NCBI GenBank assembly: GCA_963813895.1 | Contig: CAWFAS010000005.1 | Span: 310,001 to 374,000, forward strand | Length of the DNA: 64,000 nucleotides | Direction of reading: 5' to 3' | Source: DASZWJ01 sp963813895 | Lineage (GTDB): Bacteria; Pseudomonadota; Gammaproteobacteria; JAURND01 | Part shown: in pieces, positions 46,901 through 54,023 of the stretch | Numbering within the stretch: the stretch's first letter is position 1 | How the letters are laid out: every line of letters starts with the position of its first letter | Translations under genes and position numbers: made by a program | Notes under the pieces: generated by a model | Told to the model about the DNA's origin: nothing | What the model saw: only the letters and a program-made list of their open reading frames with translations | The model's database searches: none

Positions 46901-48301
46901 TTAACTGAGCCACTGATCAATTTGATTCAGCATTTACAGATGGCGCTTAGTATTCGTCAGCTGATGGTCAAGGGAGAATTGTCAGACTCTGGTCTTGGGA
47001 TTTTATTTCAAAGCGCAGATCCCAGAGCGCTGATTCCCTGTGTAACCGCCTTTCTAGAAATTCAGAAATTAAACTGCACGATTTTATCCGTTAATCCTAT
47101 GGATGAAACAGGTTTTAAAGAGACGATTCGGAAAAGCTTAAAAAACAAACATATTATCCTGATAGCAAATCCTCATCTGATAACCTCTACAATGGAAAAG
47201 TGGCTTAACCCCTTATTAGAAGGAATGGACGTAGAGCAAGCAGACAATACGCGTTGTTCTCCTGAATTTTATATGATATTCCTGCATCGAGAAGGAAATG
47301 CCTTACCCACCGCAATTAAAAATCGCTTGCAGTTGGTTAAATTAGAGGAATGCAGGACAAAAGATTGGGAAAAAATCGTCGATGAATATAGCCAGGATCC
47401 GCGCATTACTAATTTGATTGTTGCTAGTTTTGAAATACTTATTGCTCACGGTAGGAATATGCGTAGCCCAGTGCACAATCCCGGCGATTTAACTAAGTTA
47501 TGCGATGCGTTGAAGGCGACTAGATGGTTTACCAAGGAGAAAATGGCGGGTTTTCAACTGGATTCCATCCAGATTCATTTAAATACATTCTATCGAATCT
47601 TGATGGAACTTTTCTGTTGTCATTGGGATTCACCCGGCCAACATGATTTCCATAATGATTTACAGGCTATGCTCGAACAAGGGGGAAAACGTTATTTCTT
47701 TGAAGACTGTACACCTGAGCAGAAAAGCAAAGCAACCGACTCCAAAGACCTGAAAAGCGTTCCAAGGGGTTCGGTAGAAAACATATCGACTTTTCCTTTT
47801 TTCCTTGGGGATTGTGCGCCTGAGCAGCAAAGCAAAACAACCGATTCAAACGACATGAAAAGCGTTTCAAGGGGTTCGGAAGAAAACCCATCGACTATTT
47901 CTTTTTTCCCAAACAGGCAACCTGTAGTAAACTGCAATAATATTCTAAACAAAGCCACTGAGTTTCGTAGAGAAAATAAACTTCAAACCGCTTTTTCAGA
48001 ATGTATGGCGGCAGAAACCATTTTAAAAAGCTGTGATATGCAAGATTTAGAAATATGGAAAAGATTACGTAGTTTGTATTGTGATTTGTACGAAGCTGCA
48101 AGTTGTTTGAATTTGAAGGGTTTAGTTAGTGAATGCGTTCAACAAGCTTTAGAAATAGATAAAATAATAGTAGCTCGGGGAGGCGAATCTCTAGCTAATG
48201 AGATCAATGAGGATTTAGATATTTTTCAAAGGCAAACTATACGAAAGAAGGCGATACAAAAGCCGGAAATTAAACATAAATCGGATTGTGCAATAATGTA
48301 A
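40907..48301 (+). CDS. Giant protein with possible LRR segment, tandem AAA-like modules and C-terminal CaaX box
   Basis: 2464 residues. Residues 1-400 have no recognised domain. About 400-505 looks leucine-rich-repeat-like (LKRCPRLNQISLF, SLLSLKKLDLDFC). From about 1035 to 2150 four AAA-like modules seem to follow one another. Only the third has a full site: Walker A GTSGAGKT (1750-1757), Walker B LLLDEV with Asp1802-Glu1803, and sensor GTGNP (1839-1843). The others keep only strand-like Walker B or sensor regions (near 1121, 1535 and 2083). Two imperfect 39-residue repeats occur at about 2263-2340. The last residues are KSDCAIM, a CaaX box (Cys2461) after a basic stretch. Midasin/dynein/RNF213-like ATPases share this layout. 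An effector at host membranes is inference. Confidence 0.82.
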   Translation: MSTKSLQLESKSKKTKPKKVSWQELIQIIQSPRHDDCIFDSEAMKLFLSFKRDANNTNKYTLTIKTGSLYRNNFELDSGSNSNRSDFLKEIVKIIPHFNCGPVSSRLYLDLILHLDSADSSYTKDFVDESSKLEKKYKNNILTVKLNIDPRDPKYLQVCEDLGFTHHVLPEFINPRLIQEIFSSVNRKSKNLPPIYTNTPSSRPILAKAVAKKPWYEHKNRIRITDIDDNVNLIFILADYYFYRSTYENTRHIIRNFYENIFLASQAVFLWTGDYKQVRPINTFEDAFQNPDFVAQRKNEINIETLRVELSKFITIDDNTVISILDAEHRTAAIKLIMEPQVELIERNNKNNKNYKIRGWEELKKPKLDISDSKLWNNNESIFKSEPRDYGNEIVVLGDLEPRRLNSLIKFIDTKTIKSLELNCNDSTIFSDFLKRCPRLNQISLFTRNYQLLIDCADELKSKLTELRMASCQINLIKFPSLLSLKKLDLDFCTYEDISEVAVDAFRKSLLMSDPSLTCYIGSNEADVRQIKGQENSLFTIFSKIVNSDDLSRTIPLKDEAAVLDPQKIRSPRTGPIGNELKFRQRFYTSDTSILNSDASRCDQDVFLKLIIDKADKPDEYQIGFISDPGDFIADETLKLDLYQYDRFLSLQQYKELEKELKIKIPNPVGGRIDEVLLRANTVYVLPSPEVTSDRSWQLVGVAFQQPELHQLVEIGFCKNLLNKYVLRLRSSEEKEIKADVSRSLKAYMVLQPCQPGTLPLELPSNSSSHPQICSILNSLIGIPKIKEKFPQFVELIANLNSLEAQKKGIQSQLQSTDQPLSADKIITKKQEFWRLIQKQFDLLHNYCAIGLGFKAEKSEDIIWEDFIQKDQLTEWKKYHGLLDLLNTMLKCEGECARACETFAFLAAGYELSVLIVTNQRHGYLSLPELTPCGMKIRNKTLDLGGAAPKRRIKQEFFPDQSSPPEFKSDETDLKRSSEKKAENDEEKQLITLVESKLAEKQSPFSLGEFKQFQHWSSTCSSATAFADKNLTSSSSLIIYRDDNIEALQGFIAILCQRFRQVSSDKNTVSVEIAVAKSTDKNCWIKLLDHPDDFSELWEVPEIKPNGSYRMLATPLQQGIPSLLILNISEFSAADLEVYQSLFADPPALMHNSQEMPLAANCHLMYLCSESQWLTQSKQLSPSLQRKVIPWPNHLADQFLQERAKIPLIQQLYAGDDEKKIKSESKTPSSDARICDLTTLVESKNLLTQKLLIDGGEVKIEPNPLLVALHTSKSVEIHHAFAEETLPLFLNRLVNALAFEQHALQNGRFIPLTSCPDLFLRRQSLVLPSNVIQVQDKDLPGWRFDKKLTAYILNKSTNDYFLGNWQADQQQGLLLSTSLPGILAFCPTSLALIQVTTTLSQADCLALFRQIANLSEKLKVAIWVHPNYSLPYISEVPKAEIAKDHKEIKSQEESPPSVKRNIFFAANSDLSGALQYLKITGQLAEDIMVVPINLETTQEELIESIKMREPDDSASSLQFKLNYLERPAKQCLKADMPVLLMGEISPELYESLESLLLNGYLWSNAERLTFKAQLFLLSPPNSQLSQHLEVFFSTQPIAPSMDDYLLWLKLEGQDNDKKNLGWIYSQTKDIFRWSWQRTQAIALFLKKYPQPTERARHFAQSPFQTQLLEDFNPELGDYKRYLDFLWQKFCVPDAKSIAEIKQNSTRPNPSSLSSGRILGSLTDEKKSKVSTQTQHALQLLKEYGLLFLVGTSGAGKTFTVLDLIPKELAAKNQECRLFIGEASIPAWLNTNDPGKIHILLLDEVNIFSEGSLQPLLMPGEQRFWQGEVYQLTSPHWLIGTGNPRLSYSGRCPVPSIFPTLWFQPFTPEDIYKFQIEPFLENKLKIANYAQRKELGDFYLKSHKFTRQYANVSPRNLNRVLALLYLQYIHNQKQLTPKLWQGMMKTACYIEFRQLLPMVADKKETLSKTLAATLEMNKPPALPTIPEELQNFFSRQNIILTEPLINLIQHLQMALSIRQLMVKGELSDSGLGILFQSADPRALIPCVTAFLEIQKLNCTILSVNPMDETGFKETIRKSLKNKHIILIANPHLITSTMEKWLNPLLEGMDVEQADNTRCSPEFYMIFLHREGNALPTAIKNRLQLVKLEECRTKDWEKIVDEYSQDPRITNLIVASFEILIAHGRNMRSPVHNPGDLTKLCDALKATRWFTKEKMAGFQLDSIQIHLNTFYRILMELFCCHWDSPGQHDFHNDLQAMLEQGGKRYFFEDCTPEQKSKATDSKDLKSVPRGSVENISTFPFFLGDCAPEQQSKTTDSNDMKSVSRGSEENPSTISFFPNRQPVVNCNNILNKATEFRRENKLQTAFSECMAAETILKSCDMQDLEIWKRLRSLYCDLYEAASCLNLKGLVSECVQQALEIDKIIVARGGESLANEINEDLDIFQRQTIRKKAIQKPEIKHKSDCAIM

Positions 48302-48357
48302 ATTTTTAGCGGCTACATAAATACCTCTTGGACTAAATCTAGTTCATACTGTTTGAA

Positions 48358-48966
48358 ATGAAAGAGCTTTATGGAAAGTCCAATTTTCCTATACCTTATA
48401 ATGCTGTGCCAAGATATATCAGATTTCCGGAAAGTTTTATTAACGTTAAGGATGAAATTCAAGATCACGTCACAGCTGAGACTATTCCAAATGATAGGAC
48501 GCCGGTGGCGTTGGTAAAAATGTCAGGTACTGACATACATATACCTTACCTTAGAAGCACCATCGTAGAATTATTAGGCCAGCGATCTGACGCTAAAACA
48601 CAAGATGAATTAATAAGACAACATCTTAGCTCGGAGGGTTTGAAAAATTTTTTAGATTTGCATGATAGTAAAAAAGTAATATCTGTTTACGATAAATCCC
48701 AGGTTATTTACGTTACTGGCAAAGCTTTTCATGAAGCACTTGCGACACAACGTAAGTTATATCGCGAAACAATGGAACAAAAAAACATGACAGTGGGAGC
48801 AGAAGAGAAAAAGGAGGATAGTCAGTTACCTTTTGCAGAAACTAGATGGAGCCCAACATTATTAGCTCAGCAAGCAACACTAACAACTGCTATTGCACCG
48901 ACAAATGTTATTCCTGAAGATAATAAAAATAATCAAACGTCAGGAGCGGCAAAGAAAATCAATTGA
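48358..48966 (+). CDS. Hypothetical protein downstream of the giant gene
   Basis: A 202-residue soluble protein, not recognised. Residues 1-140 may be a compact domain (YNAVPRYIRFPESF, VALVKMSGTDIHIPYLRSTI). The last 60 residues are polar and low-complexity, with a Lys-rich end. It lies 56 bases after the giant gene on the same strand, so the two may share a transcript, and an end of repeat R3 follows. The start is an ATG without a good ribosome site. It could be a partner or a chaperone of the giant protein, but nothing in the sequence shows that. Confidence 0.6.
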   Translation: MKELYGKSNFPIPYNAVPRYIRFPESFINVKDEIQDHVTAETIPNDRTPVALVKMSGTDIHIPYLRSTIVELLGQRSDAKTQDELIRQHLSSEGLKNFLDLHDSKKVISVYDKSQVIYVTGKAFHEALATQRKLYRETMEQKNMTVGAEEKKEDSQLPFAETRWSPTLLAQQATLTTAIAPTNVIPEDNKNNQTSGAAKKIN

Positions 48967-48983
48967 ATATTTACAAGCTTATA

Positions 48984-49004
48984 TTCTAAGTGTATCGGGT
49001 ATAT
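48984..49004. repeat. Isolated end of palindromic repeat R3
   Basis: TCTAAGTGTATCGGGTATAT is one terminal arm of R3, 18 bases behind the preceding stop codon. No gene is supported in the rest of 48967-49164. Confidence 0.65.
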
Positions 49005-49164
49005 CTAAATGGAGAACGTTCGCTATCATGAAAATGCAGAAAGAATGGCATAGATAACGCCGCGTCTTAGGTTTTGGACATGATGGTGTTGGGTTTCAGT
49101 CTTGTGAATGAGTGGCTTCATACCTTAAAGCTACAACTTCTCTTCAAGTTTTTTCACAGAGTAC

Positions 49165-49998
49165 TCAAGGTTCTTCAGCTAATTTAATTAACTTGTCGGG
49201 ATCATCAAAGTTTATCAATGAAATTTGTGCGTTAATTTTATTTACCATAAAATTAGCGCAAGGCTTTATCACTACTGCGATATCACCCCAATACTCATTT
49301 TCTAGACCGATACAAATCGATTTAGCCCGCTCAATAACAGGCTGGTATATATGGGGTAAAAGATTCATGACCCAATCTGCTGCAGTGGGTTTAGATCTTA
49401 TCGCATTTGTTTCCAATGTGCTCCAGATTCGCGCGTAGGTAAGCAAAACATTCCGAGTATCGTGATCAAGATCCGTCGCAAGTCTATTTAGATCATGCAG
49501 CATTGCCTTGATAAAATCACCATATGGCACCTGTGCCAATAGTTGCTCAGGTTCTGTACCCCATAAAGTTTGACTCTTTAATAAAAGTTGAGTGATAAGT
49601 AACGCAAGATCTGGCATTTCTTTAGTCGGCCACGGTTCAAAAATCCCGCTTTGAAATTTCTTACGTAACCAATCGCCATATTGAAAATCAAAATGAGGGG
49701 GATAGTGCCAGGGATTAATTTCTGATTTTGTTACAATGGTCATTTCAATGGGTGGTTTTTCGCTTTTCATGTAAATGCCAGAAATTTGCAGTAAACTAAT
49801 CGCGAGTTTAGTTTTTTCTTCACGTGTTGTAGATCGATCTAAAACCACGAATAAATCAATGTCGCTATATTTCTGCAATCCACCCACTATAGATGATCCA
49901 TACAGATACACACCTAATAGATTTTGTCCCAAGACATCTTGGAGCAAATTAAGGCATTGTTGGATTTGTTTCTCTATTTCGTTACTTAATATAAACAT
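49165..49998 (-). CDS. Aminoglycoside nucleotidyltransferase-like protein (AadA/DUF4111 type)
   Basis: A 277-residue protein. The nucleotidyltransferase motif is GSSIVGGLQKYSDIDLFVV, with Gly-Ser at 34-35 and Asp46 and Asp48 as metal ligands. The C-terminal half is the helical DUF4111 domain (LNRLATDLDHDTRNVLLTYARIWSTL). The architecture and length match AadA/ANT(3'')(9)-type enzymes that adenylylate streptomycin or spectinomycin. The actual substrate cannot be told, as chromosomal homologues in environmental bacteria vary. No integron or attC site is seen next to it. Confidence 0.85.
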   Translation of the reverse strand: MFILSNEIEKQIQQCLNLLQDVLGQNLLGVYLYGSSIVGGLQKYSDIDLFVVLDRSTTREEKTKLAISLLQISGIYMKSEKPPIEMTIVTKSEINPWHYPPHFDFQYGDWLRKKFQSGIFEPWPTKEMPDLALLITQLLLKSQTLWGTEPEQLLAQVPYGDFIKAMLHDLNRLATDLDHDTRNVLLTYARIWSTLETNAIRSKPTAADWVMNLLPHIYQPVIERAKSICIGLENEYWGDIAVVIKPCANFMVNKINAQISLINFDDPDKLIKLAEEP

Positions 49999-50433
49999 CT
50001 TAGGGCTTAATTCTCGTTAGGAAATTTATAATAAAATTTGGAAACTACTTACCCCTATTCAAGATAGAATTTTCTCCGAGCGGCGCGCGTAAGCAAGCGT
50101 TTCCTGAGTTTCTCACGGTCTTTTCTAAAATGATCTGCCCAAAAAGTGCTTTGACCCATAAATATGAATTATCGATTGTATAGATGTCTGTAATGCGCTA
50201 TCCAAAGTAACTACATAGAAAGTACATTCTCTCAAAGGGCAGTATGAATATCCCAATTAAAAGCACTCATGGCATAGGGAGAGTTTAAAAACTCTGGCAA
50301 CCCCGGAATTTAAGACCTCCTACTGCCCAGCTTATTTAACAGGAAAATTGTCTGTTTCATTTGTTATTCGCAATTCGCGAATACAAAACAAATATGCTAC
50401 ACTGTTGCCAAGCATTATTAAAGAGGCGAAATT
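49999..50433. other. Intergenic region with hairpin-forming segment
   Basis: About 435 bases without a supportable gene. At 50237-50328 the ends GGGCAGTA and TACTGCCC pair across 76 bases that contain another small hairpin (AGAGTTTAAAAACTCT); this could be a structured RNA or a degenerate mobile palindrome. A possible operator follows at 50365. Confidence 0.35.
50365..50383. promoter_or_regulatory. Inverted repeat TATTCGC-N5-GCGAATA
   Basis: A perfect 7-5-7 palindrome 51 bases before the start of the HTH gene, in the expected promoter zone. It is a good candidate operator for autoregulation by the HTH protein. Confidence 0.5.
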
Positions 50434-50964
50434 ATGTTGAAACCGCAAGATGTAGTATTGCTTGTTAAGCTGCTGGCTAATGCTGAGCATTTGGGTTGGT
50501 CACAGAATCAACTTGCTCTACATTTGTGTATGAGTGTTTCAGAGGTTAATGCCGCCATCAAAAGATTGCATAAAGCAGGATTATTGCAACGTATCCTCAG
50601 GAAAAAACTATACCAGCCAGTACTTAGTGCAGCTGAAGAATTTCTGATTTCAGGAGTGAAATATGTATTTCCGGCGCAATTGGGTGAATATACCAGGGGT
50701 ATTCCTACAAGTTATGCAGCTCCTGTTTTTGAAGGTCAAATAGTGGTTGGTCAAGAACCAATGCCTGTCTGGCCCTATGCTGAAGGAACTAATCGAGGCC
50801 TAGCATTAAAACCATTGTATCCATCGGTTCCTAAATCCATTATACAGTATCCTGATACTGAATTTTATGACCTACTGGCATTAATTGACGCCATACGTCA
50901 AGGGCGAATGCGAGAACGAAATATGGCTATTAATTTACTAAAGGCAAGACTCCATTATGAGTAA
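50434..50964 (+). CDS. Winged-helix (MarR-like) regulator, putative antitoxin
   Basis: A 176-residue protein. The N-terminus LKPQDVVLLVKLLANAEHLG then WSQNQLALHLCMSVSEVNAAIKRLHKAGLL is a winged helix-turn-helix. The rest is a compact region rich in Pro and Tyr (PVWPYAEGTNRGLALKPLYPS). It overlaps the next gene by eight bases. HTH genes in this position next to AbiEii-type nucleotidyltransferases usually act as repressor or antitoxin. It is the only copy in the window; the amplified cassettes downstream do not contain it. Confidence 0.75.
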   Translation: MLKPQDVVLLVKLLANAEHLGWSQNQLALHLCMSVSEVNAAIKRLHKAGLLQRILRKKLYQPVLSAAEEFLISGVKYVFPAQLGEYTRGIPTSYAAPVFEGQIVVGQEPMPVWPYAEGTNRGLALKPLYPSVPKSIIQYPDTEFYDLLALIDAIRQGRMRERNMAINLLKARLHYE

Positions 50965-51691
50965 AACTGCTCGTGCTGCTTCTAATTTGGCGATGTTAGA
51001 GTTTGTTGCCCGTAAACTGGGGAAATTAAAGGACCAGTTTATATTCTTGGGTGGATGTACGACAGCGTTATTTATTACTGATCCGGCGGCGCCTGATATT
51101 CGATCTACCATTGATGTGGATTGCATTGTCGATGTAGCTTCATTGGTGCAATACCATAAAATTGAACGCTCTCTACAGAAACTAGGATTTAAAAAATCAT
51201 TGGTAGAGGAAGTGATATGTCGTTGGTATTATGATGATGCGATCTTAGACGTTATGCCTACAGATGAAAAAATTTTAGGATTCAGTAATTACTGGTATAA
51301 AGCAGCCCTTCATAGTGCTATGTCTTATCAGTTGGCGGAAGACTTAACTATTCACTCTGTTACCGCTCCTTATTTTCTGGCTACCAAAATGGAAGCATTT
51401 TATGGTCGTAGCAACGGCGATTTTCTTGTCAGCCATGATTTTGAAGATATGATGACAGTAATATATGGTCGGCCTGAAATTATTGAAGAAGTAAGAGACT
51501 CTGACAAACTCTTAAAGAAATATTTAGCGGAAAAATTTGGCCATATAATAGAAAATCCGCAATTCCATGTGGCGTTACCAGGACATTTAAATTATGGTTC
51601 TCTAACCATTGAACGCGCTGAAATAGTTTTAAGTCGGATAGAAAATTTAATAAATAGCGGAGCCTCAAATGAAGTTGTTATGGCTAACTGA
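50957..51691 (+). CDS. AbiEii/AbiGii-type nucleotidyltransferase, copy 1 (native start)
   Basis: A 244-residue nucleotidyltransferase. FLGGCTTALFI (Gly32-Gly33) and TIDVD (Asp53, Asp55) form the GG...DxD site of the AbiEii/AbiGii toxin family. Helices with FLATKMEAFYGR and a DFEDMMTVI segment follow. Family members transfer nucleotides to RNA or protein and serve in toxin-antitoxin and phage-abortive systems. Here the start overlaps the HTH gene and the end overlaps the phosphoesterase gene by 23 bases, so the three form a tight operon. Only this copy keeps its original start region and antitoxin neighbour. Confidence 0.85.
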   Translation: MSKTARAASNLAMLEFVARKLGKLKDQFIFLGGCTTALFITDPAAPDIRSTIDVDCIVDVASLVQYHKIERSLQKLGFKKSLVEEVICRWYYDDAILDVMPTDEKILGFSNYWYKAALHSAMSYQLAEDLTIHSVTAPYFLATKMEAFYGRSNGDFLVSHDFEDMMTVIYGRPEIIEEVRDSDKLLKKYLAEKFGHIIENPQFHVALPGHLNYGSLTIERAEIVLSRIENLINSGASNEVVMAN

Positions 51692-51881
51692 CATACATCT
51701 TAATTTTCTCGATGAAACACAAAGGTTATTTTTTTATCAGGATATTGTAAAGAGGCCGCATGATGGTTTGCTCATTAGCGGTGATATCGCTGAAGCGTCT
51801 TCTATTGCGGTGATTTTAAGTGAAATATGTAATCAGTTGAATAATAGGATTTCGGTGTTAGAGCAGCCCATCTTGCACTAA
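51669..51881 (+). pseudogene. Metallophosphoesterase, truncated by repeat R3 (copy 1)
   Basis: The frame begins MKLLWLTDIHLNFL, where Asp-x-His is the first metal motif of calcineurin-like phosphoesterases, and goes on to DGLLISGDIAEA, the GD motif. At about residue 58 the coding sequence runs into repeat R3 (51845) and stops after ten foreign residues. The remaining motifs (GNH, H, GH) are missing and were not found nearby. The gene was the third member of the HTH-nucleotidyltransferase operon, overlapping it by 23 bases. Confidence 0.8.
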
Positions 51882-52226
51882 TCTTTGTCCGATCTTCAAT
51901 CGTAAAAACTCGAAATAAGAATAACCGACATAGTCGTCCCGGCAGGAAGCCGGGATCCAGGGCGCAGGAAGCGAAACTTTCACATCCTGTGAACTGGATT
52001 CCGGCTTCCTGCCGGGACGACAAGTCGACTATTCCTGTCCCACGGGATTCAGCTTAGGTATCGGCTTTCTTTAATCGCGTTTTTACTCAATCAGATCGAA
52101 CACAAATTTGTAGGAACAAATTTGAACGCGACAGCGGCCCGAAGGGTGAAGTACAGGATGTACTTCATAAATCTCAGCACAAGCTGGACTACTCTAACAC
52201 CGAAATCCTAAGTGGAACGGGTATAT
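51845..52226. repeat. R3 with palindrome X, cassette unit 1
   Basis: R3 with its left outer arm missing, inserted in or recombined with the phosphoesterase gene. X lies at 51925-52028 in the ATAA^CTATTCC context. Confidence 0.85.
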
Positions 52227-52227
52227 G

Positions 52228-52275
52228 GTCTGGCTTTGTGCCTTTGACCATGAAGTCAAAGGCACAAAGCCAGAC
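52228..52275 (-). terminator. 20-bp perfect hairpin behind repeat-protein copy 1
   Basis: GTCTGGCTTTGTGCCTTTGA and its exact complement enclose an 8-base loop. It begins 13 bases after the stop codon of the minus-strand gene. There is no T-run, so termination is probable but not certain. Confidence 0.55.
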
Positions 52276-52288
52276 TTGACCCTCTACT

Positions 52289-54010
52289 TTAGAGAGTTTT
52301 GGTAATCGGTTGATGGGTTTCAGTTTTATTATCAAGCACATCTAAGCTTGGAGCTTTTGTCTTTGGTGGCGGCATAAAACGCTGTCCTGCCGTTTGGTGA
52401 ATGCTCGATTTATAAGCAGATCCTTTAGGTAATTTTAAAGAAGCTTTTTCTCGTTTTTTAATCTCTTTTTTTAAATGCGCCTCGAATTCCTCAGCGGATT
52501 TCATGTGGCCGTTGGGTTTTCGTATTCTTAAAATAAACTCGGGTTTGATTCCATATTCCTCTATTTCAAAATGTAATTTTATTATAATATTAATTAATTT
52601 ATAACCACCACACATAGTGACTAGGGTAACAATTTCACTATTGATGAAGCCCAATTTTTGTAACAATTCAATATTGTTAAGAACTGCCTTCAGGTTAGAA
52701 GGACCACCCGTCACGGAGACCATTTGGCGGATATTGTTTTTAGTGAAATCTTTTCCAGATAAAGGGCCATGATACTTGCTGGCTGCTTCCAGATTGTTAG
52801 CCCCAGCACTACAACTAACCATTTGTGTAATGTCGCTTAATGTGTATCCTTTTTCAATAAGCTCCTTAGAATATTTAATTAATCCATTGATTTTATTACG
52901 ACCTCCGCTTTTTTTAAACAACATATCAAAATCAGGGCGGGTAAATTTGGGGCCCAATATTCTACGTAGAGTGTTATAATCTTTGATTTCATCCGTCGGT
53001 GAATATTTATTACTTGTTTTTCTTTTTTTAGAATCCGTTGCTACTAATTTAACTTTCTTTATTTTGTCATCACCGCTCCTAATAGAACTAGAGGGAATAC
53101 CGATAGATGAAACTACGGATGTTTTTGGGTTTAATGATATATTGGTTGGAGTTAGGAGGGGGCTGACAAGTTCACTCACTGCCGACAATATGTGCATGTA
53201 CGCTGAGTTAGTAGCATGATTTGATCCATTATCACGTGTAACTTTTTCGGTTTCTAAATTTTCTTGTGAACCAGTAAGTCCTTGACATGAGTCGTGGAGT
53301 GCGATTGGCATGGATGACAGCCCAAAACTTTGAGGGAATCTGGCACTATTTATTTGCTTAGCTTTTTTACGGCGCTTTGATAAATTTTTTTTATCATCAC
53401 CCTGCTGAATAGCACTGCTGAATAAAGGTTGCGGCGAACTCAGAGGTAGCGTAGTCGTTTTTACATGTTGAAGGTTGGAATTTGGAGATTTTTTTCTTTT
53501 TTGACCACGCGCTGTCTTTTTTATTTCAGGAGGGGAAATAGCTATGTTTTGTAATGTGGGTGTTGCCTGTGGAGTTTGCGGCCAATTGAACACAGAGGAA
53601 TATAGCCTAGTATTCTGAATCTTCTTTAACTCACCAAAAATGTATTGTTCCTCCATAATTTCTTGTTTAATTTTAATTTCTTCTGCCATAGGGCCTCCTC
53701 TAGCATGTGAGGGAGCTTTAGATTTTATTTTCTGAACTTCTTTAGGGGGCTTTAAATTTTTTTTATCATCACCATGCTGAATAGCGCTGCTGGATAAAGA
53801 TGGCGGCGAACCTAGAGGTAGGGTATTCGTGTTTATATGTTGAAGGTCGGAATTTGGAGGGGGGATAGTTATGCCTGGTAATGTGGGTGTTGGCTGTGGA
53901 GTTTGCAGCCAATTGAACATAGAGAGAGGTAGCCTAGTATTCTGAATCTCCTCTAACCCACCAAAAATGTCTTGTTCCTCCAAAAATTTTTTTTTAATTT
54001 CTTCTCCCAT
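52289..54010 (-). CDS. TALE-like 33-residue-repeat protein, copy 1
   Basis: 573 residues. An N-terminal module is present twice (residues 1-107 and 108-220). Basic clusters KRKK (171-174), KRRKK (212-216) and KKRK (328-331) look like nuclear localisation signals. Residues 356-487 are four units of exactly 33 residues, followed by a degenerate fifth (488-521). Units share an aromatic at position 1 (three of Phe, one of Tyr), Ile/Phe at 6, Met/Leu at 9, Gly-Gly (or Ala-Gly) at 14-15, Leu/Ile at 19, Leu/Ile at 29 and Gly or Asp at 33. This is the TAL effector/BAT pattern. Residues 12-13 read KS, CS, VT and MC. The start has AGAGGAGG seven bases upstream. DNA binding in a host nucleus is inference; an mTERF-like fold is the main alternative. 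Confidence 0.8.
   Translation of the reverse strand: MGEEIKKKFLEEQDIFGGLEEIQNTRLPLSMFNWLQTPQPTPTLPGITIPPPNSDLQHINTNTLPLGSPPSLSSSAIQHGDDKKNLKPPKEVQKIKSKAPSHARGGPMAEEIKIKQEIMEEQYIFGELKKIQNTRLYSSVFNWPQTPQATPTLQNIAISPPEIKKTARGQKRKKSPNSNLQHVKTTTLPLSSPQPLFSSAIQQGDDKKNLSKRRKKAKQINSARFPQSFGLSSMPIALHDSCQGLTGSQENLETEKVTRDNGSNHATNSAYMHILSAVSELVSPLLTPTNISLNPKTSVVSSIGIPSSSIRSGDDKIKKVKLVATDSKKRKTSNKYSPTDEIKDYNTLRRILGPKFTRPDFDMLFKKSGGRNKINGLIKYSKELIEKGYTLSDITQMVSCSAGANNLEAASKYHGPLSGKDFTKNNIRQMVSVTGGPSNLKAVLNNIELLQKLGFINSEIVTLVTMCGGYKLINIIIKLHFEIEEYGIKPEFILRIRKPNGHMKSAEEFEAHLKKEIKKREKASLKLPKGSAYKSSIHQTAGQRFMPPPKTKAPSLDVLDNKTETHQPITKTL
52448..52945 (-). repeat. TALE-like repeat array, copy 1
   Basis: Codes for residues 356-521: units 356-388 (KS), 389-421 (CS), 422-454 (VT), 455-487 (MC) and a degenerate unit 488-521. 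It is the region that differs most from copies 2 and 3, while flanking coding sequence is almost the same. Confidence 0.78.
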
Positions 54011-54023
54011 AGGACCTCCTCTT

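Noticed and set aside
49112..49438. Plus-strand open frame of 108 codons
   Set aside because: Antisense to the aminoglycoside nucleotidyltransferase gene, with no family resemblance.
52448..52945. mTERF-type helical repeats
   Set aside because: The mTERF consensus has Pro near the turn and variable spacing; here the period is exactly 33 with Gly-Gly at 14-15. Kept as the main alternative, not excluded.
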